Of a DNA stretch of 5,042 bases, positions 1 through 5,042 are shown one piece after another. The number at the start of each line of letters is the position of its first letter. The first letter of the stretch is position 1. Source of the DNA: Gracilibacteraceae bacterium (GTDB lineage: Bacteria > Bacillota > Desulfitobacteriia > Desulfitobacteriales > Syntrophobotulaceae); assembly GCA_031274335.1 (NCBI GenBank), contig JAISQG010000183.1, forward strand, positions 1 to 5,042, read 5' to 3'. Below the pieces are notes generated by a model. The model saw only the letters and a program-made list of their open reading frames with translations. It was not told the origin of the DNA and did no database searches. The translations under genes were made by a program, and so were the position numbers.

Positions 1-154
1 TGCGCACATGGCTGACAACGCAGCCGCCGCGCTGGCTCATGCCGATCGTCTCGCCCGTGCGCGCCCGGCCTCCGTGCAAGAGAGCCGCGCCGGCCAGAAT
101 TTTCGAGGCGAGAATAGTGCCCTGACCGCCGACGCCCGCAATCAAAATATCCAA
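1..154 (-). CDS. iorB: Indolepyruvate:ferredoxin oxidoreductase, beta subunit (5' part only)
   Basis: Only the first 51 codons are present; the gene runs off the left edge. The protein begins MDILIAGVGGQGTILASKIL and continues with TGETIGMSQRGGCVVSHVR at residues 33-51. The glycine-rich GVGGQG segment (residues 7-12) followed by the TGETIGMSQRGG block is characteristic of the gamma-type domain of 2-oxoacid:ferredoxin oxidoreductases, and specifically of IorB. In the known family, IorB pairs with the thiamine-diphosphate subunit IorA to oxidise arylpyruvates from aromatic amino acid breakdown to aryl-acetyl-CoA, reducing ferredoxin in the cytoplasm of anaerobes. The start is TTG at 154-152, chosen because AAGGAGGAG lies 4 nt upstream and the glycine-rich motif begins right after it. 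It lies 46 bp downstream of plsC on the same strand. iorA is not upstream; if present, it must lie beyond the left edge or elsewhere. The family call is firm; the rest of the gene cannot be judged. Confidence 0.9.
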   Translation of the reverse strand, partial: MDILIAGVGGQGTILASKILAGAALLHGGRARTGETIGMSQRGGCVVSHVR

Positions 155-158
155 ATTT

Positions 159-167
159 CTCCTCCTT
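159..167 (-). promoter_or_regulatory. Ribosome binding site of iorB, supporting a TTG start
   Basis: Read on the minus strand this is AAGGAGGAG, an extended anti-SD match, 4 nt before the TTG codon at 154-152. No ATG or GTG lies nearby in the correct frame, so this site decides the start of iorB. Confidence 0.75.
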
Positions 168-200
168 ATTATACCTCTGAAATCCTTCGCGCTTGCCGGT

Positions 201-791
201 TCAATCGGCCTCCAGGCGGCGGATGCGCTCCATCACCTCTCTGGCCTGCAAAGCCCTTCGATCCTTTTTTGTTTCCACCGGCGCCAGCTGTTCCATCCGG
301 AGCGGCGAACCGACGATGATGCCGGGCCTGGCGCGGAAATCCATGAATGTATCCGTGCCGTAAACGCGAGCCGGCACGAGGGGAACATCCGCTTTTTCCA
401 TCAGAAAAATCATGCCGCTCATCGGTTCCTGCTCCTCATCGGATTTACCGCGGTGGCCTTCCGGAAAAATACCGACCACTTCTCCCGCTTTCAAAAGCTC
501 CAGCGCCCGCTTGATCGCCTTCATATCCGGCGCGCCGCGCTTGACCGGAAACGCGTGCAGCCACTTGAATAAAGCGCCGGTGAACGGCCGGGCAAAAAAT
601 TCTTCCTTAGCCATAAAATGGACGGGCCGGTTGGTCACACACCCCAGCGCCACCACATCCCAGCCGCTCATATGGTTGGCCGCGACGATCATGCCGCCTG
701 TTTCTGGTATTTTTTCCCGGCCCAGAAAACGCATGCCGCGCAAAAAAAGGATGACGCACAGGATCAATCGCACGAATCTGTAAAAGAGCAT
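201..791 (-). CDS. plsC: 1-acyl-sn-glycerol-3-phosphate acyltransferase (PlsC/LPLAT family)
   Basis: This 196-residue protein is predicted to transfer an acyl chain to lysophosphatidic acid, giving phosphatidic acid for membrane phospholipid synthesis, at the inner face of the cytoplasmic membrane. All four acyltransferase blocks are visible: NHMSGWD (39-45, the catalytic H-x4-D with H40 and D45), FPVKRG (81-86), FPEGHR (109-114, usually FPEGTR) and VPLVPARVYGT (136-146). The hydrophobic N-terminus (about residues 1-20) fits a membrane anchor, and the length is normal for compact Gram-positive PlsC proteins. I chose ATG at 791-789 because GGAGG sits 7 nt upstream. An in-frame TTG two codons earlier (797-795) is an alternative served by AGAGG at 809-805. 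The gene starts 31 bp after clpB and ends 46 bp before iorB on the same strand. The exact acyl acceptor cannot be read from sequence; a broader lysophospholipid acyltransferase role is possible. Confidence 0.92.
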   Translation of the reverse strand: MLFYRFVRLILCVILFLRGMRFLGREKIPETGGMIVAANHMSGWDVVALGCVTNRPVHFMAKEEFFARPFTGALFKWLHAFPVKRGAPDMKAIKRALELLKAGEVVGIFPEGHRGKSDEEQEPMSGMIFLMEKADVPLVPARVYGTDTFMDFRARPGIIVGSPLRMEQLAPVETKKDRRALQAREVMERIRRLEAD

Positions 792-798
792 GTCCAAG

Positions 799-803
799 CC
801 TCC
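799..803 (-). promoter_or_regulatory. Ribosome binding site of plsC, favouring ATG at 791
   Basis: GGAGG on the minus strand lies 7 nt before ATG at 791-789 but only 1 nt before the in-frame TTG at 797-795. The spacing favours the ATG, giving a protein two residues shorter than the longest open frame. Confidence 0.6.
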
Positions 804-822
804 GCCTCTTGTGAAATTTTTC

Positions 823-3405
823 TCAACTAATCAACAGTTCACCTGTTTCCGAGGCATCCACCCGCACAGTGCCGCCCGACCCGAAATCACCTGCCAAAAT
901 CTTCAAGGCCAGCGGATTTTGCAGGCGCTGTTGGATGACCCTTTTCAGCGGCCGGGCACCGTAAACCGGGTCGTAGCCCTCTTCCGCCAGTGCCGTCAGC
1001 GCCCGCCCGGAAAGCTCAAGGCTGACGCCGCGTTCCGCCAGCCGGGTTTTCAGCGCGGACAGCTGGATTTCCACGATGCGCCCGATATGCTCGCGGGAAA
1101 GAGGCGTAAAGACCAGGATTTCATCCAGCCGGTTGATAAATTCCGGGCGGAAATGCCGATCCAACTCTCCCCGCGCGGCCCGGCGCACGTCGGCTTGCGC
1201 GGCGCCCCGTTCGTTCATCTCTTTGATGAGCGCCGAAGCCAGGTTGCTCGTCAGCACCACGACCGTGTTCTTAAAGCTGACGACGCGCCCGTGGCTGTCT
1301 GTCAAACGTCCGTCCTCCAGAAGCTGCAGCAGCACATTAAAGACGTCGGCATGGGCTTTTTCCACCTCATCCAGAAGCAGCACGCTGTAAGGCTTGCGCC
1401 GCACGGCTTCTGTAAGCTGCCCGCCTTCATCGTAACCGACGTAGCCGGGCGGGGCGCCAATCAGCCGCGCCACGGAGTGTTTTTCCATATATTCGGACAT
1501 ATCGATGCGCACGATGCTCTGCTCATCGTCAAACAAAAATTCGGCCAGAGCTTTGGCCAATTCCGTCTTGCCGACACCGGTCGGTCCCAGAAAGAGGAAG
1601 GAAGCCAGCGGTCGGTTCGGATCCTGCAACCCTGTCCGCGCGCGGCGCACGGCATTGGCGACAGCGTTCACGGCCTCGTCCTGCCCCACGACACGGCGGT
1701 GCAGACTTTCCTCCATGCGCAGCAGCTTCGCCGTTTCACCCTCCAGCATTTTGGCCACGGGTATACGCGTCCACTTGGCCACGATTTCCGCGATGTCATT
1801 TTCCGTCACTTCCTGCCGCAGGAGCGAAGTGCCGCCGGCCAACTCGTCTTCCGTCGCCCGCAGCTTTTTTTCCAGCTCCGGCAGCACGCCGTACTGGAGT
1901 TCCGCCGCTTTGTTATAATCGTAGCTTTGCTGGGCCTGCTCCATTTTTACGCGCGCGGCGTCTATCTCCTCCTTCAGCTTTTGGGCGCCGGCCAGCTTCT
2001 CCCGCTCCTCGGCCAGGCGCGCCTGCTGACAGTTGCGTGTTTCTTTCAGGCCGGCCAATTCTTCTTCTATATGATCGAGGCGATCCTTGCTGCCTTTGTC
2101 CGTTTCTTTTTTCAGCGCCTCCCGCTCTATTTCCAGCTGCATGACGCGCCGCTTGATCTCATCCAGCTCCTGCGGCTCGCTCGTTATTTCCATGCGCAAA
2201 CGCGCCGCCGCTTCGTCCACAAGATCGATGGCCTTGTCCGGCAGAAAACGGTCGCTGATATAGCGGTCCGAAAGCCGGCTGGCGGCGATGAGCGCGCTGT
2301 CCGTGATCCGGACGCCGTGATGCGTCTCATAACGCTCCTTCAGCCCGCGCAAAATGGAGATGGTGTCCTCCACCGTGGGCGGATTGACCAGCACGGTCTG
2401 AAAACGCCTCTCCAGCGCGGCGTCTTTTTCGATGTGCTTGCGGTATTCATTCAGCGTCGTCGCTCCCACCAGGCGGAGTTCGCCCCGCGCCAGCAGCGGC
2501 TTCAGCATATTGCCCGCGTCCAGCGCCCCCTCCGCCGCGCCGGCGCCCACAACCGTATGCAGCTCGTCGATAAACATGATGATATTGTCGCGGCTCTGGA
2601 CTTCTTTCAGCACGGCTTTCAGGCGTTCCTCAAATTCGCCCCGGTATTTGGCGCCGGCAATCAGCGCGCCGAGATCCAAGGAAATGACCTCCTTGCCCCG
2701 GACGGACTCAGGCACGTCGCCGCGGACAATGCGCTGGGCCAAACCCTCGACGATGGCTGTTTTGCCGACGCCGGGCTCGCCGATCAGCACGGGATTGTTC
2801 TTCGTGCGCCGGGAAAGAATCTGGATAACGCGGCGGATCTCGTCATCCCGCCCGATGACGGGATCAAGTTTGCCGCGCCGCGCCAAATCCACCAGGTTGC
2901 GCCCGTACTGCTCCAGCGCGGCGTAAGCGCCTTCCGGATTCTGCCCTGTCACGCGCTGCGCACCGCGGATTTCTTTCAGGACGGCGAGCAGCTTTTCCCG
3001 CGTCACCCCCTGCTCCCGCAGCAGTTTTTCCGTCTCGCCGCCCGCGCTGCCGAGCAAGGCCAGCAGCAAATGTTCTGCGCTGACGTATTCGTCGCCGAAA
3101 GCCTCCATTTCTTCATGCGCGGCCAAGACGACATCCCGCAGACGGCCGGAAAGCGTCAATTGCGCCGCGGCGCCCGTCACGCGCGGCAGGGCGGCTATCA
3201 CCTGCTCGAGACGGGCCGTGACCGCTTGTGGGAATATTTTCATTTTTTGAATAATTTGGGGAACCAATCCCTCCGGCTGCTCCATAAGCGCCAGGAAAAG
3301 ATGTTCCGGTTCCACCTGGCTGTTTTGCGTCTTTTCCGCCAGGTTTTGTGCGCCTATGAGCGCCTCCCGCGATTTTTGCGTCAGCCTGTTCGTGTCAAAA
3401 GCCAT
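823..3405 (-). CDS. clpB: ATP-dependent protein disaggregase ClpB (Hsp104 family)
   Basis: This is a full-length, 860-residue ClpB, the hexameric AAA+ unfoldase that threads aggregated proteins through its pore together with DnaK and a J-protein in the cytoplasm. The order is: Clp_N double repeat (about 1-150); first ATPase domain with Walker A GEPGVGKT (209-216), pore loop KYRG (253-256), Walker B MFIDE (277-281) and arginine-finger segment ERRF (332-335); charged coiled-coil middle domain (about 400-525), which separates ClpB from ClpA and gives DnaK coupling; second ATPase domain with Walker A GPTGVGKT (607-614), pore loop GYVGYDE (654-660), Walker B LLLDE (676-680), sensor 1 TSN (719-721) and sensor 2 GARPLKR (816-822). 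No ClpP-docking loop of the IGL/IGF type was noticed, as expected for ClpB. ATG at 3405-3403 has GGGGAGG 8 nt upstream. It follows the J-protein gene by 19 bp, a pairing that supports joint expression of a disaggregase with its co-chaperone. All catalytic motifs are intact. Confidence 0.98.
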   Translation of the reverse strand: MAFDTNRLTQKSREALIGAQNLAEKTQNSQVEPEHLFLALMEQPEGLVPQIIQKMKIFPQAVTARLEQVIAALPRVTGAAAQLTLSGRLRDVVLAAHEEMEAFGDEYVSAEHLLLALLGSAGGETEKLLREQGVTREKLLAVLKEIRGAQRVTGQNPEGAYAALEQYGRNLVDLARRGKLDPVIGRDDEIRRVIQILSRRTKNNPVLIGEPGVGKTAIVEGLAQRIVRGDVPESVRGKEVISLDLGALIAGAKYRGEFEERLKAVLKEVQSRDNIIMFIDELHTVVGAGAAEGALDAGNMLKPLLARGELRLVGATTLNEYRKHIEKDAALERRFQTVLVNPPTVEDTISILRGLKERYETHHGVRITDSALIAASRLSDRYISDRFLPDKAIDLVDEAAARLRMEITSEPQELDEIKRRVMQLEIEREALKKETDKGSKDRLDHIEEELAGLKETRNCQQARLAEEREKLAGAQKLKEEIDAARVKMEQAQQSYDYNKAAELQYGVLPELEKKLRATEDELAGGTSLLRQEVTENDIAEIVAKWTRIPVAKMLEGETAKLLRMEESLHRRVVGQDEAVNAVANAVRRARTGLQDPNRPLASFLFLGPTGVGKTELAKALAEFLFDDEQSIVRIDMSEYMEKHSVARLIGAPPGYVGYDEGGQLTEAVRRKPYSVLLLDEVEKAHADVFNVLLQLLEDGRLTDSHGRVVSFKNTVVVLTSNLASALIKEMNERGAAQADVRRAARGELDRHFRPEFINRLDEILVFTPLSREHIGRIVEIQLSALKTRLAERGVSLELSGRALTALAEEGYDPVYGARPLKRVIQQRLQNPLALKILAGDFGSGGTVRVDASETGELLIS

Positions 3406-3424
3406 GATTTCCGCCTCCCCGCCG

Positions 3425-4420
3425 TCAATTTATCACCGCCGAACTCTTTCTTTTTCGCGCCATGTCTTCAATCGCCGCTATTTCCGCCTCGGACAGATCA
3501 TCCGGCAAAACGACCTCCACCACGGCGTACAAATCGCCGAAATCGCCCTGTTTGCTCATACGGGGCATGCCTTTGCCCTTCAGCCGGAATTTGCGCCCGC
3601 TCTGAGTCCGGGGCGGTATTTTCAGCATGACGGGACCGCTCAAAGTCTGAACCGGCACTGTCGCTCCGGCTACCGCCTGGAAAAAATCCAGCGGTATCCT
3701 GACCTGTAAGTCATCGCCGTTTCTTTCGTATCTGGCATGGGGTCGGATGAGCACTTTGAGATACAAATCCCCGCGCGCCCCGCCGCCCGCGCCGTTCTCG
3801 CCCTGCCCCGCCAAACGCAGCCGCATATTATCCCGCACGCCCGGCGGAATTTTGGCCTCAATCCGATGCTGCGCTAAGCTGAGCGTGCGGCTGGCACCGA
3901 GATAGGCTTCCTCCAGGGAAATTTCCGCCTCGCCCGTTACGTCCCGCCCTTTGACCGGAATATTGTAAAAGGAGCCGGCAAAGCCGCCACCCGTCTGCTC
4001 ATCCGTCTGGGAAGCAAATCCGCCAAACCCGAAGATAGTGGAGAAAAAATCGGAAAACCCCCCGGTCCCGCCACCAAAGCCGATATCCCCGAACATTTCG
4101 GCAAATTCTTCCGGGGACATCGTTTGCGTATGGGCCGAACCGGCACCCTGGTGAGGATTCCAGTCAAAACCGCCGCGCCCGCCGCGCTGCTGCCATTGCT
4201 CGTAATCCCGGCGGACTTCGTCATATTTTTCCCGTTTGGCCGGGTCGGCGATCGCGTGATAGGCTTCGTTGATTTCTTTGAACTTATCCTCGGCGGCCTT
4301 GTCGCCCGGATTCACATCCGGGTGATGTTTTTTGGCCAAAGTCTGATACGCCTTTTTTATATCCTTGCTGTCAGCCTCCGGTTTCACGCCCAATATAGCA
4401 TAATAATCCTTAAATTCCAC
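3425..4420 (-). CDS. cbpA: CbpA-type (class B) J-domain co-chaperone
   Basis: This 331-residue protein stimulates the ATPase of DnaK and delivers unfolded clients to it. The J domain is at residues 4-68 with the essential HPD tripeptide at 33-35 inside [11 protein letters not shown] Gly/Phe-rich linker follows (about 80-150, several GFGG-like segments). Two C-terminal substrate-binding beta domains come next, marked by [11 protein letters not shown] (166-176), [18 protein letters not shown] (190-207), GDLYL (217-221) and the [18 protein letters not shown] motif (267-284). There is no CxxCxGxG zinc finger between linker and C-terminal domains, so it is class B (CbpA/DnaJ2-like) rather than true DnaJ. 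I chose GTG at 4420-4418 because [11 protein letters not shown] directly after it matches the usual J-domain beginning. The SD is weak (GGTGGGG, 4 nt away). A longer in-frame reading from TTG at 4489 is unlikely because that codon lies in the -35 box. It is the first gene of the chaperone operon, 19 bp upstream of clpB. Confidence 0.95.
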   Translation of the reverse strand: MEFKDYYAILGVKPEADSKDIKKAYQTLAKKHHPDVNPGDKAAEDKFKEINEAYHAIADPAKREKYDEVRRDYEQWQQRGGRGGFDWNPHQGAGSAHTQTMSPEEFAEMFGDIGFGGGTGGFSDFFSTIFGFGGFASQTDEQTGGGFAGSFYNIPVKGRDVTGEAEISLEEAYLGASRTLSLAQHRIEAKIPPGVRDNMRLRLAGQGENGAGGGARGDLYLKVLIRPHARYERNGDDLQVRIPLDFFQAVAGATVPVQTLSGPVMLKIPPRTQSGRKFRLKGKGMPRMSKQGDFGDLYAVVEVVLPDDLSEAEIAAIEDMARKRKSSAVIN

Positions 4421-4424
4421 AAAA

Positions 4425-4431
4425 CCCCACC
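4425..4431 (-). promoter_or_regulatory. Weak ribosome binding site of the J-protein gene
   Basis: GGTGGGG on the minus strand, 4 nt before the GTG start at 4420. It is a poorer SD than those of the downstream genes in the block. Combined with a GTG start, this may limit translation of the J-protein relative to ClpB. Confidence 0.4.
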
Positions 4432-4460
4432 AGCTTTCTGTTTTGCCTGTTTCTGCCTTT

Positions 4461-4489
4461 ATTATACACTGCTGTTTGATAAAGGTCAA
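4461..4489 (-). promoter_or_regulatory. Sigma-A/sigma-70 type promoter of the J-protein-clpB-plsC-iorB block
   Basis: On the minus strand TTGACC (-35, 4489-4484) and a perfect TATAAT (-10, 4466-4461) are separated by exactly 17 bp. Transcription would start near 4454, giving a leader of roughly 34 nt before the GTG at 4420. No inverted repeat of the CIRCE type (HrcA site) was seen here. The -35 box overlaps a heptad direct repeat described separately. Confidence 0.85.
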
Positions 4490-4500
4490 TATTGGTCAGA
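4484..4500. promoter_or_regulatory. Putative CtsR operator (heptad direct repeat) over the -35 box
   Basis: The plus strand reads GGTCAAT-ATT-GGTCAGA, two heptads repeated with a 10-bp period. The CtsR consensus known from Firmicutes is RGTCAAA-NAN-RGTCAAA; this site matches 12 of the 15 defined positions (mismatches at the 7th base of heptad 1, the middle spacer base and the 6th base of heptad 2). The overlap with the -35 element of a clpB-containing operon is where a repressor would act. CtsR control of clpB and other clp genes is established in several Firmicutes; its use here is inference, and part of the first heptad is simply the complement of the -35 box. Confidence 0.45.
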
Positions 4501-4521
4501 GATTTTGGCGATATTTTTTTG

Positions 4522-4764
4522 TTACTTCTTCTCGACTGTCAAAGTCCAGTCTTCCTCAAAGCCATTGCGATGCACCCGGACATGATAGCCTGCCGCATTG
4601 TCCGCCTCATAAGTGATTTCTCCGGTATCCTTACTACCGTAAGAGTCAGCGGAATCGTCAAAATCCGCGTTTTCGGTAAAACCTGCGGATTTCAGCTCTT
4701 CAATATATGCCCGGATGCCATCGTTGTGGTCGGGAGTATCTATTTTATCTTGCCAAATGGCGAT
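4522..4764 (-). pseudogene. 3' remnant of an unrecognised gene, open for 80 codons but without a start codon
   Basis: The minus strand is open from just after a TAA (4767-4765) to a TAA at 4524-4522. The encoded sequence looks like real protein: IAIWQDKIDTPDHNDGIRAY at the start, then an acidic middle, then AAGYHVRV (57-64) and a tail ending in WTLTVEKK (73-80). Alternating hydrophobic residues near the end suggest beta strands, as in the C-terminal part of small secreted or lipoprotein-type proteins of Clostridia; this resemblance is only an impression. There is no ATG, GTG or TTG in frame before codon 64, no SD, and its 5' end lies in the promoter of the next gene on the other strand. The simplest reading is the tail of a gene whose 5' part was lost by recombination near 4765. 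I do not recognise the family. Confidence 0.5.
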
Positions 4765-4789
4765 TTATGCGCTATAATGGTGGCAAGAT
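4747..4789. repeat. Perfect 9-bp inverted repeat bracketing the AlbA_2 gene promoter
   Basis: ATCTTGCCA at 4747-4755 and TGGCAAGAT at 4781-4789 are exact reverse complements separated by 25 bp. The left arm contains the -35 box and the right arm covers the expected transcription start. A smaller palindrome, GCCA-AA-TGGC (4752-4761), overlaps the left arm. The layout fits a repressor operator. It is unlikely to be an RNA hairpin because only the right arm would be transcribed from this promoter. Confidence 0.6.
4750..4778 (+). promoter_or_regulatory. Promoter of the AlbA_2-domain gene
   Basis: TTGCCA (-35, 4750-4755) and a perfect TATAAT (-10, 4773-4778) are 17 bp apart on the plus strand, with one mismatch to the -35 consensus. 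Transcription would begin near 4785, leaving a leader of about 27 nt that carries the SD at 4799-4804. Confidence 0.75.
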
Positions 4790-4798
4790 TATTATTGC

Positions 4799-4804
4799 GG
4801 AGGT
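4799..4804 (+). promoter_or_regulatory. Ribosome binding site deciding the AlbA_2 gene start
   Basis: GGAGGT lies 7 nt before ATG at 4812-4814. The open frame extends upstream to an ATG at 4707, but that part lies upstream of the promoter and has no SD, so 4812 is the start. Confidence 0.8.
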
Positions 4805-4811
4805 ACTCAAA

Positions 4812-5018
4812 ATGACCAAAACAAACCGATTTGAATATAAACAAGAACTTAATGACCGGCTTGAACGTGCCGTGGTGTCTTTTCTTAACTACTCCGGCGG
4901 CGGCGAAGTTATTATCGGCGTAGACAGTAACGGCGTTGCTTGCGGCGTTGACGACCCGGATGGTACACAGTTAAAAATCGTTGACCGAATCCGCAACAAC
5001 ATTCGTCCGCACATCTAA
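4812..5018 (+). CDS. Truncated Schlafen AlbA_2-domain protein (N-terminal part only)
   Basis: The 68-residue product starts MTKTNRFEYKQELNDRLERA and contains VVSFLNYSGGGEVIIGVDSNG (21-41) and GVDDPDGTQLKIVDRIRNNIRP (45-66). This is the standard opening of the Schlafen AlbA_2 domain found in COG2865-type proteins, with the conserved E-x-K (8-10), F-L-N-x-x-GG and GVDD elements. These proteins normally continue for several hundred residues, finishing the AlbA_2 fold and often adding ATPase-like and winged-helix regions; they are annotated as transcriptional regulators or nucleic-acid-binding proteins, and their exact roles are poorly known. Here TAA at 5016-5018 ends the frame after RPHI, at the point where the family usually continues with another strand-helix unit. 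Promoter and SD are intact, so a short protein may still be made. It is divergent from the chaperone operon and AT-richer, in keeping with acquired DNA. It could be a recent pseudogene, a sequencing frameshift, or a true half-domain protein. Confidence 0.7.
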   Translation: MTKTNRFEYKQELNDRLERAVVSFLNYSGGGEVIIGVDSNGVACGVDDPDGTQLKIVDRIRNNIRPHI

Positions 5019-5042
5019 AAAGCGGCTTGAAAAAGAACGCGT
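5019..5042 (+). other. Short tail after the AlbA_2 stop, no feature assigned
   Basis: The final 24 bases are purine-rich. From 5008 the frame beginning CGC-ACA-TCT is open to the window end and reads RTSKKRLEKER. This does not look like the usual AlbA_2 continuation, and it is too short to assign. Confidence 0.3.

Noticed and set aside
168..173. TATAAT on the minus strand just upstream of iorB as a separate promoter.
   Set aside because: No acceptable -35 box lies 16-18 bp upstream, and transcription would start inside the iorB ribosome binding site.
790..3630. A 946-codon open frame on the plus strand across clpB and the end of the J-protein gene.
   Set aside because: It lies antisense to a gene with fully conserved ClpB motifs, has no recognisable domain, and its composition (many Gln, Arg, His, Phe) is that of the reverse of a GC-rich coding sequence.
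4421..4489. A 23-residue N-terminal extension of the J-protein from TTG at 4489.
   Set aside because: This region contains the promoter and the untranslated leader; the J domain normally starts right at [11 protein letters not shown].
4440..4500. CIRCE element for HrcA control of the chaperone operon.
   Set aside because: I found no TTAGCACTC/GAGTGCTAA-type inverted repeat in the promoter region or leader.
4513..4520. T-rich run on the plus strand as a rho-independent terminator.
   Set aside because: No stable GC-rich stem precedes it on the plus strand, and no plus-strand gene ends there.
4707..4811. Longer N-terminus for the AlbA_2 protein starting at ATG 4707.
   Set aside because: It would begin upstream of the promoter; the family alignment and the SD at 4799-4804 both place the start at 4812.
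4492..4815. A 107-codon plus-strand open frame over the intergenic region.
   Set aside because: It overlaps the promoter and inverted repeat of the AlbA_2 gene, has no SD, and is opposite the more protein-like minus-strand remnant.

Overview
The window looks like a chromosomal stretch of an anaerobic bacterium, most likely a Firmicute (Clostridia or Negativicutes). This lineage call is an inference from several signs: strong purine-rich ribosome binding sites, near-consensus sigma-A type promoters with 17-bp spacers, frequent TTG/GTG starts, a CtsR-like heptad pair, and an indolepyruvate:ferredoxin oxidoreductase subunit, an enzyme typical of anaerobes. Positions 1-4420 are visibly GC-rich. 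The last ~600 bases are clearly more AT-rich.

Positions 1-4489 hold one co-directional block on the minus strand, read from right to left: a promoter (4461-4489), a class B (CbpA-type) J-domain co-chaperone (4420-3425), the ClpB disaggregase (3405-823), a PlsC-family acyltransferase (791-201), and the first 51 codons of iorB (154-1, running off the left edge). The gaps are 19, 31 and 46 bp, no clear terminator lies between the genes, and each gene has its own SD-like sequence. A single polycistronic transcript is therefore likely. The J-protein and ClpB form a functional pair (with DnaK encoded elsewhere) that dissolves protein aggregates after stress. The acyltransferase and IorB are metabolic genes that appear to ride on the same transcript. 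A direct repeat resembling a CtsR operator (4484-4500) overlaps the -35 box of the promoter and suggests heat-shock control.

Positions 4490-5042 look like an accessory patch. On the minus strand, 4522-4764 is an 80-codon open frame with protein-like sequence but no usable start codon. It is probably the 3' remnant of a lost gene. Facing away from it on the plus strand is a well-formed promoter (TTGCCA-N17-TATAAT) enclosed by a perfect 9-bp inverted repeat, followed by a good SD and a 68-codon gene matching the N-terminal part of the Schlafen AlbA_2 family. That gene stops early at 5018, so it is truncated, frameshifted or a stand-alone half-domain. The window contains no rRNA, tRNA, CRISPR array or complete mobile element that I can support, and no clearly new multi-gene system. 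The most interesting points are the putative CtsR operator, the start-less remnant, and the truncated AlbA_2 gene with its palindromic promoter.
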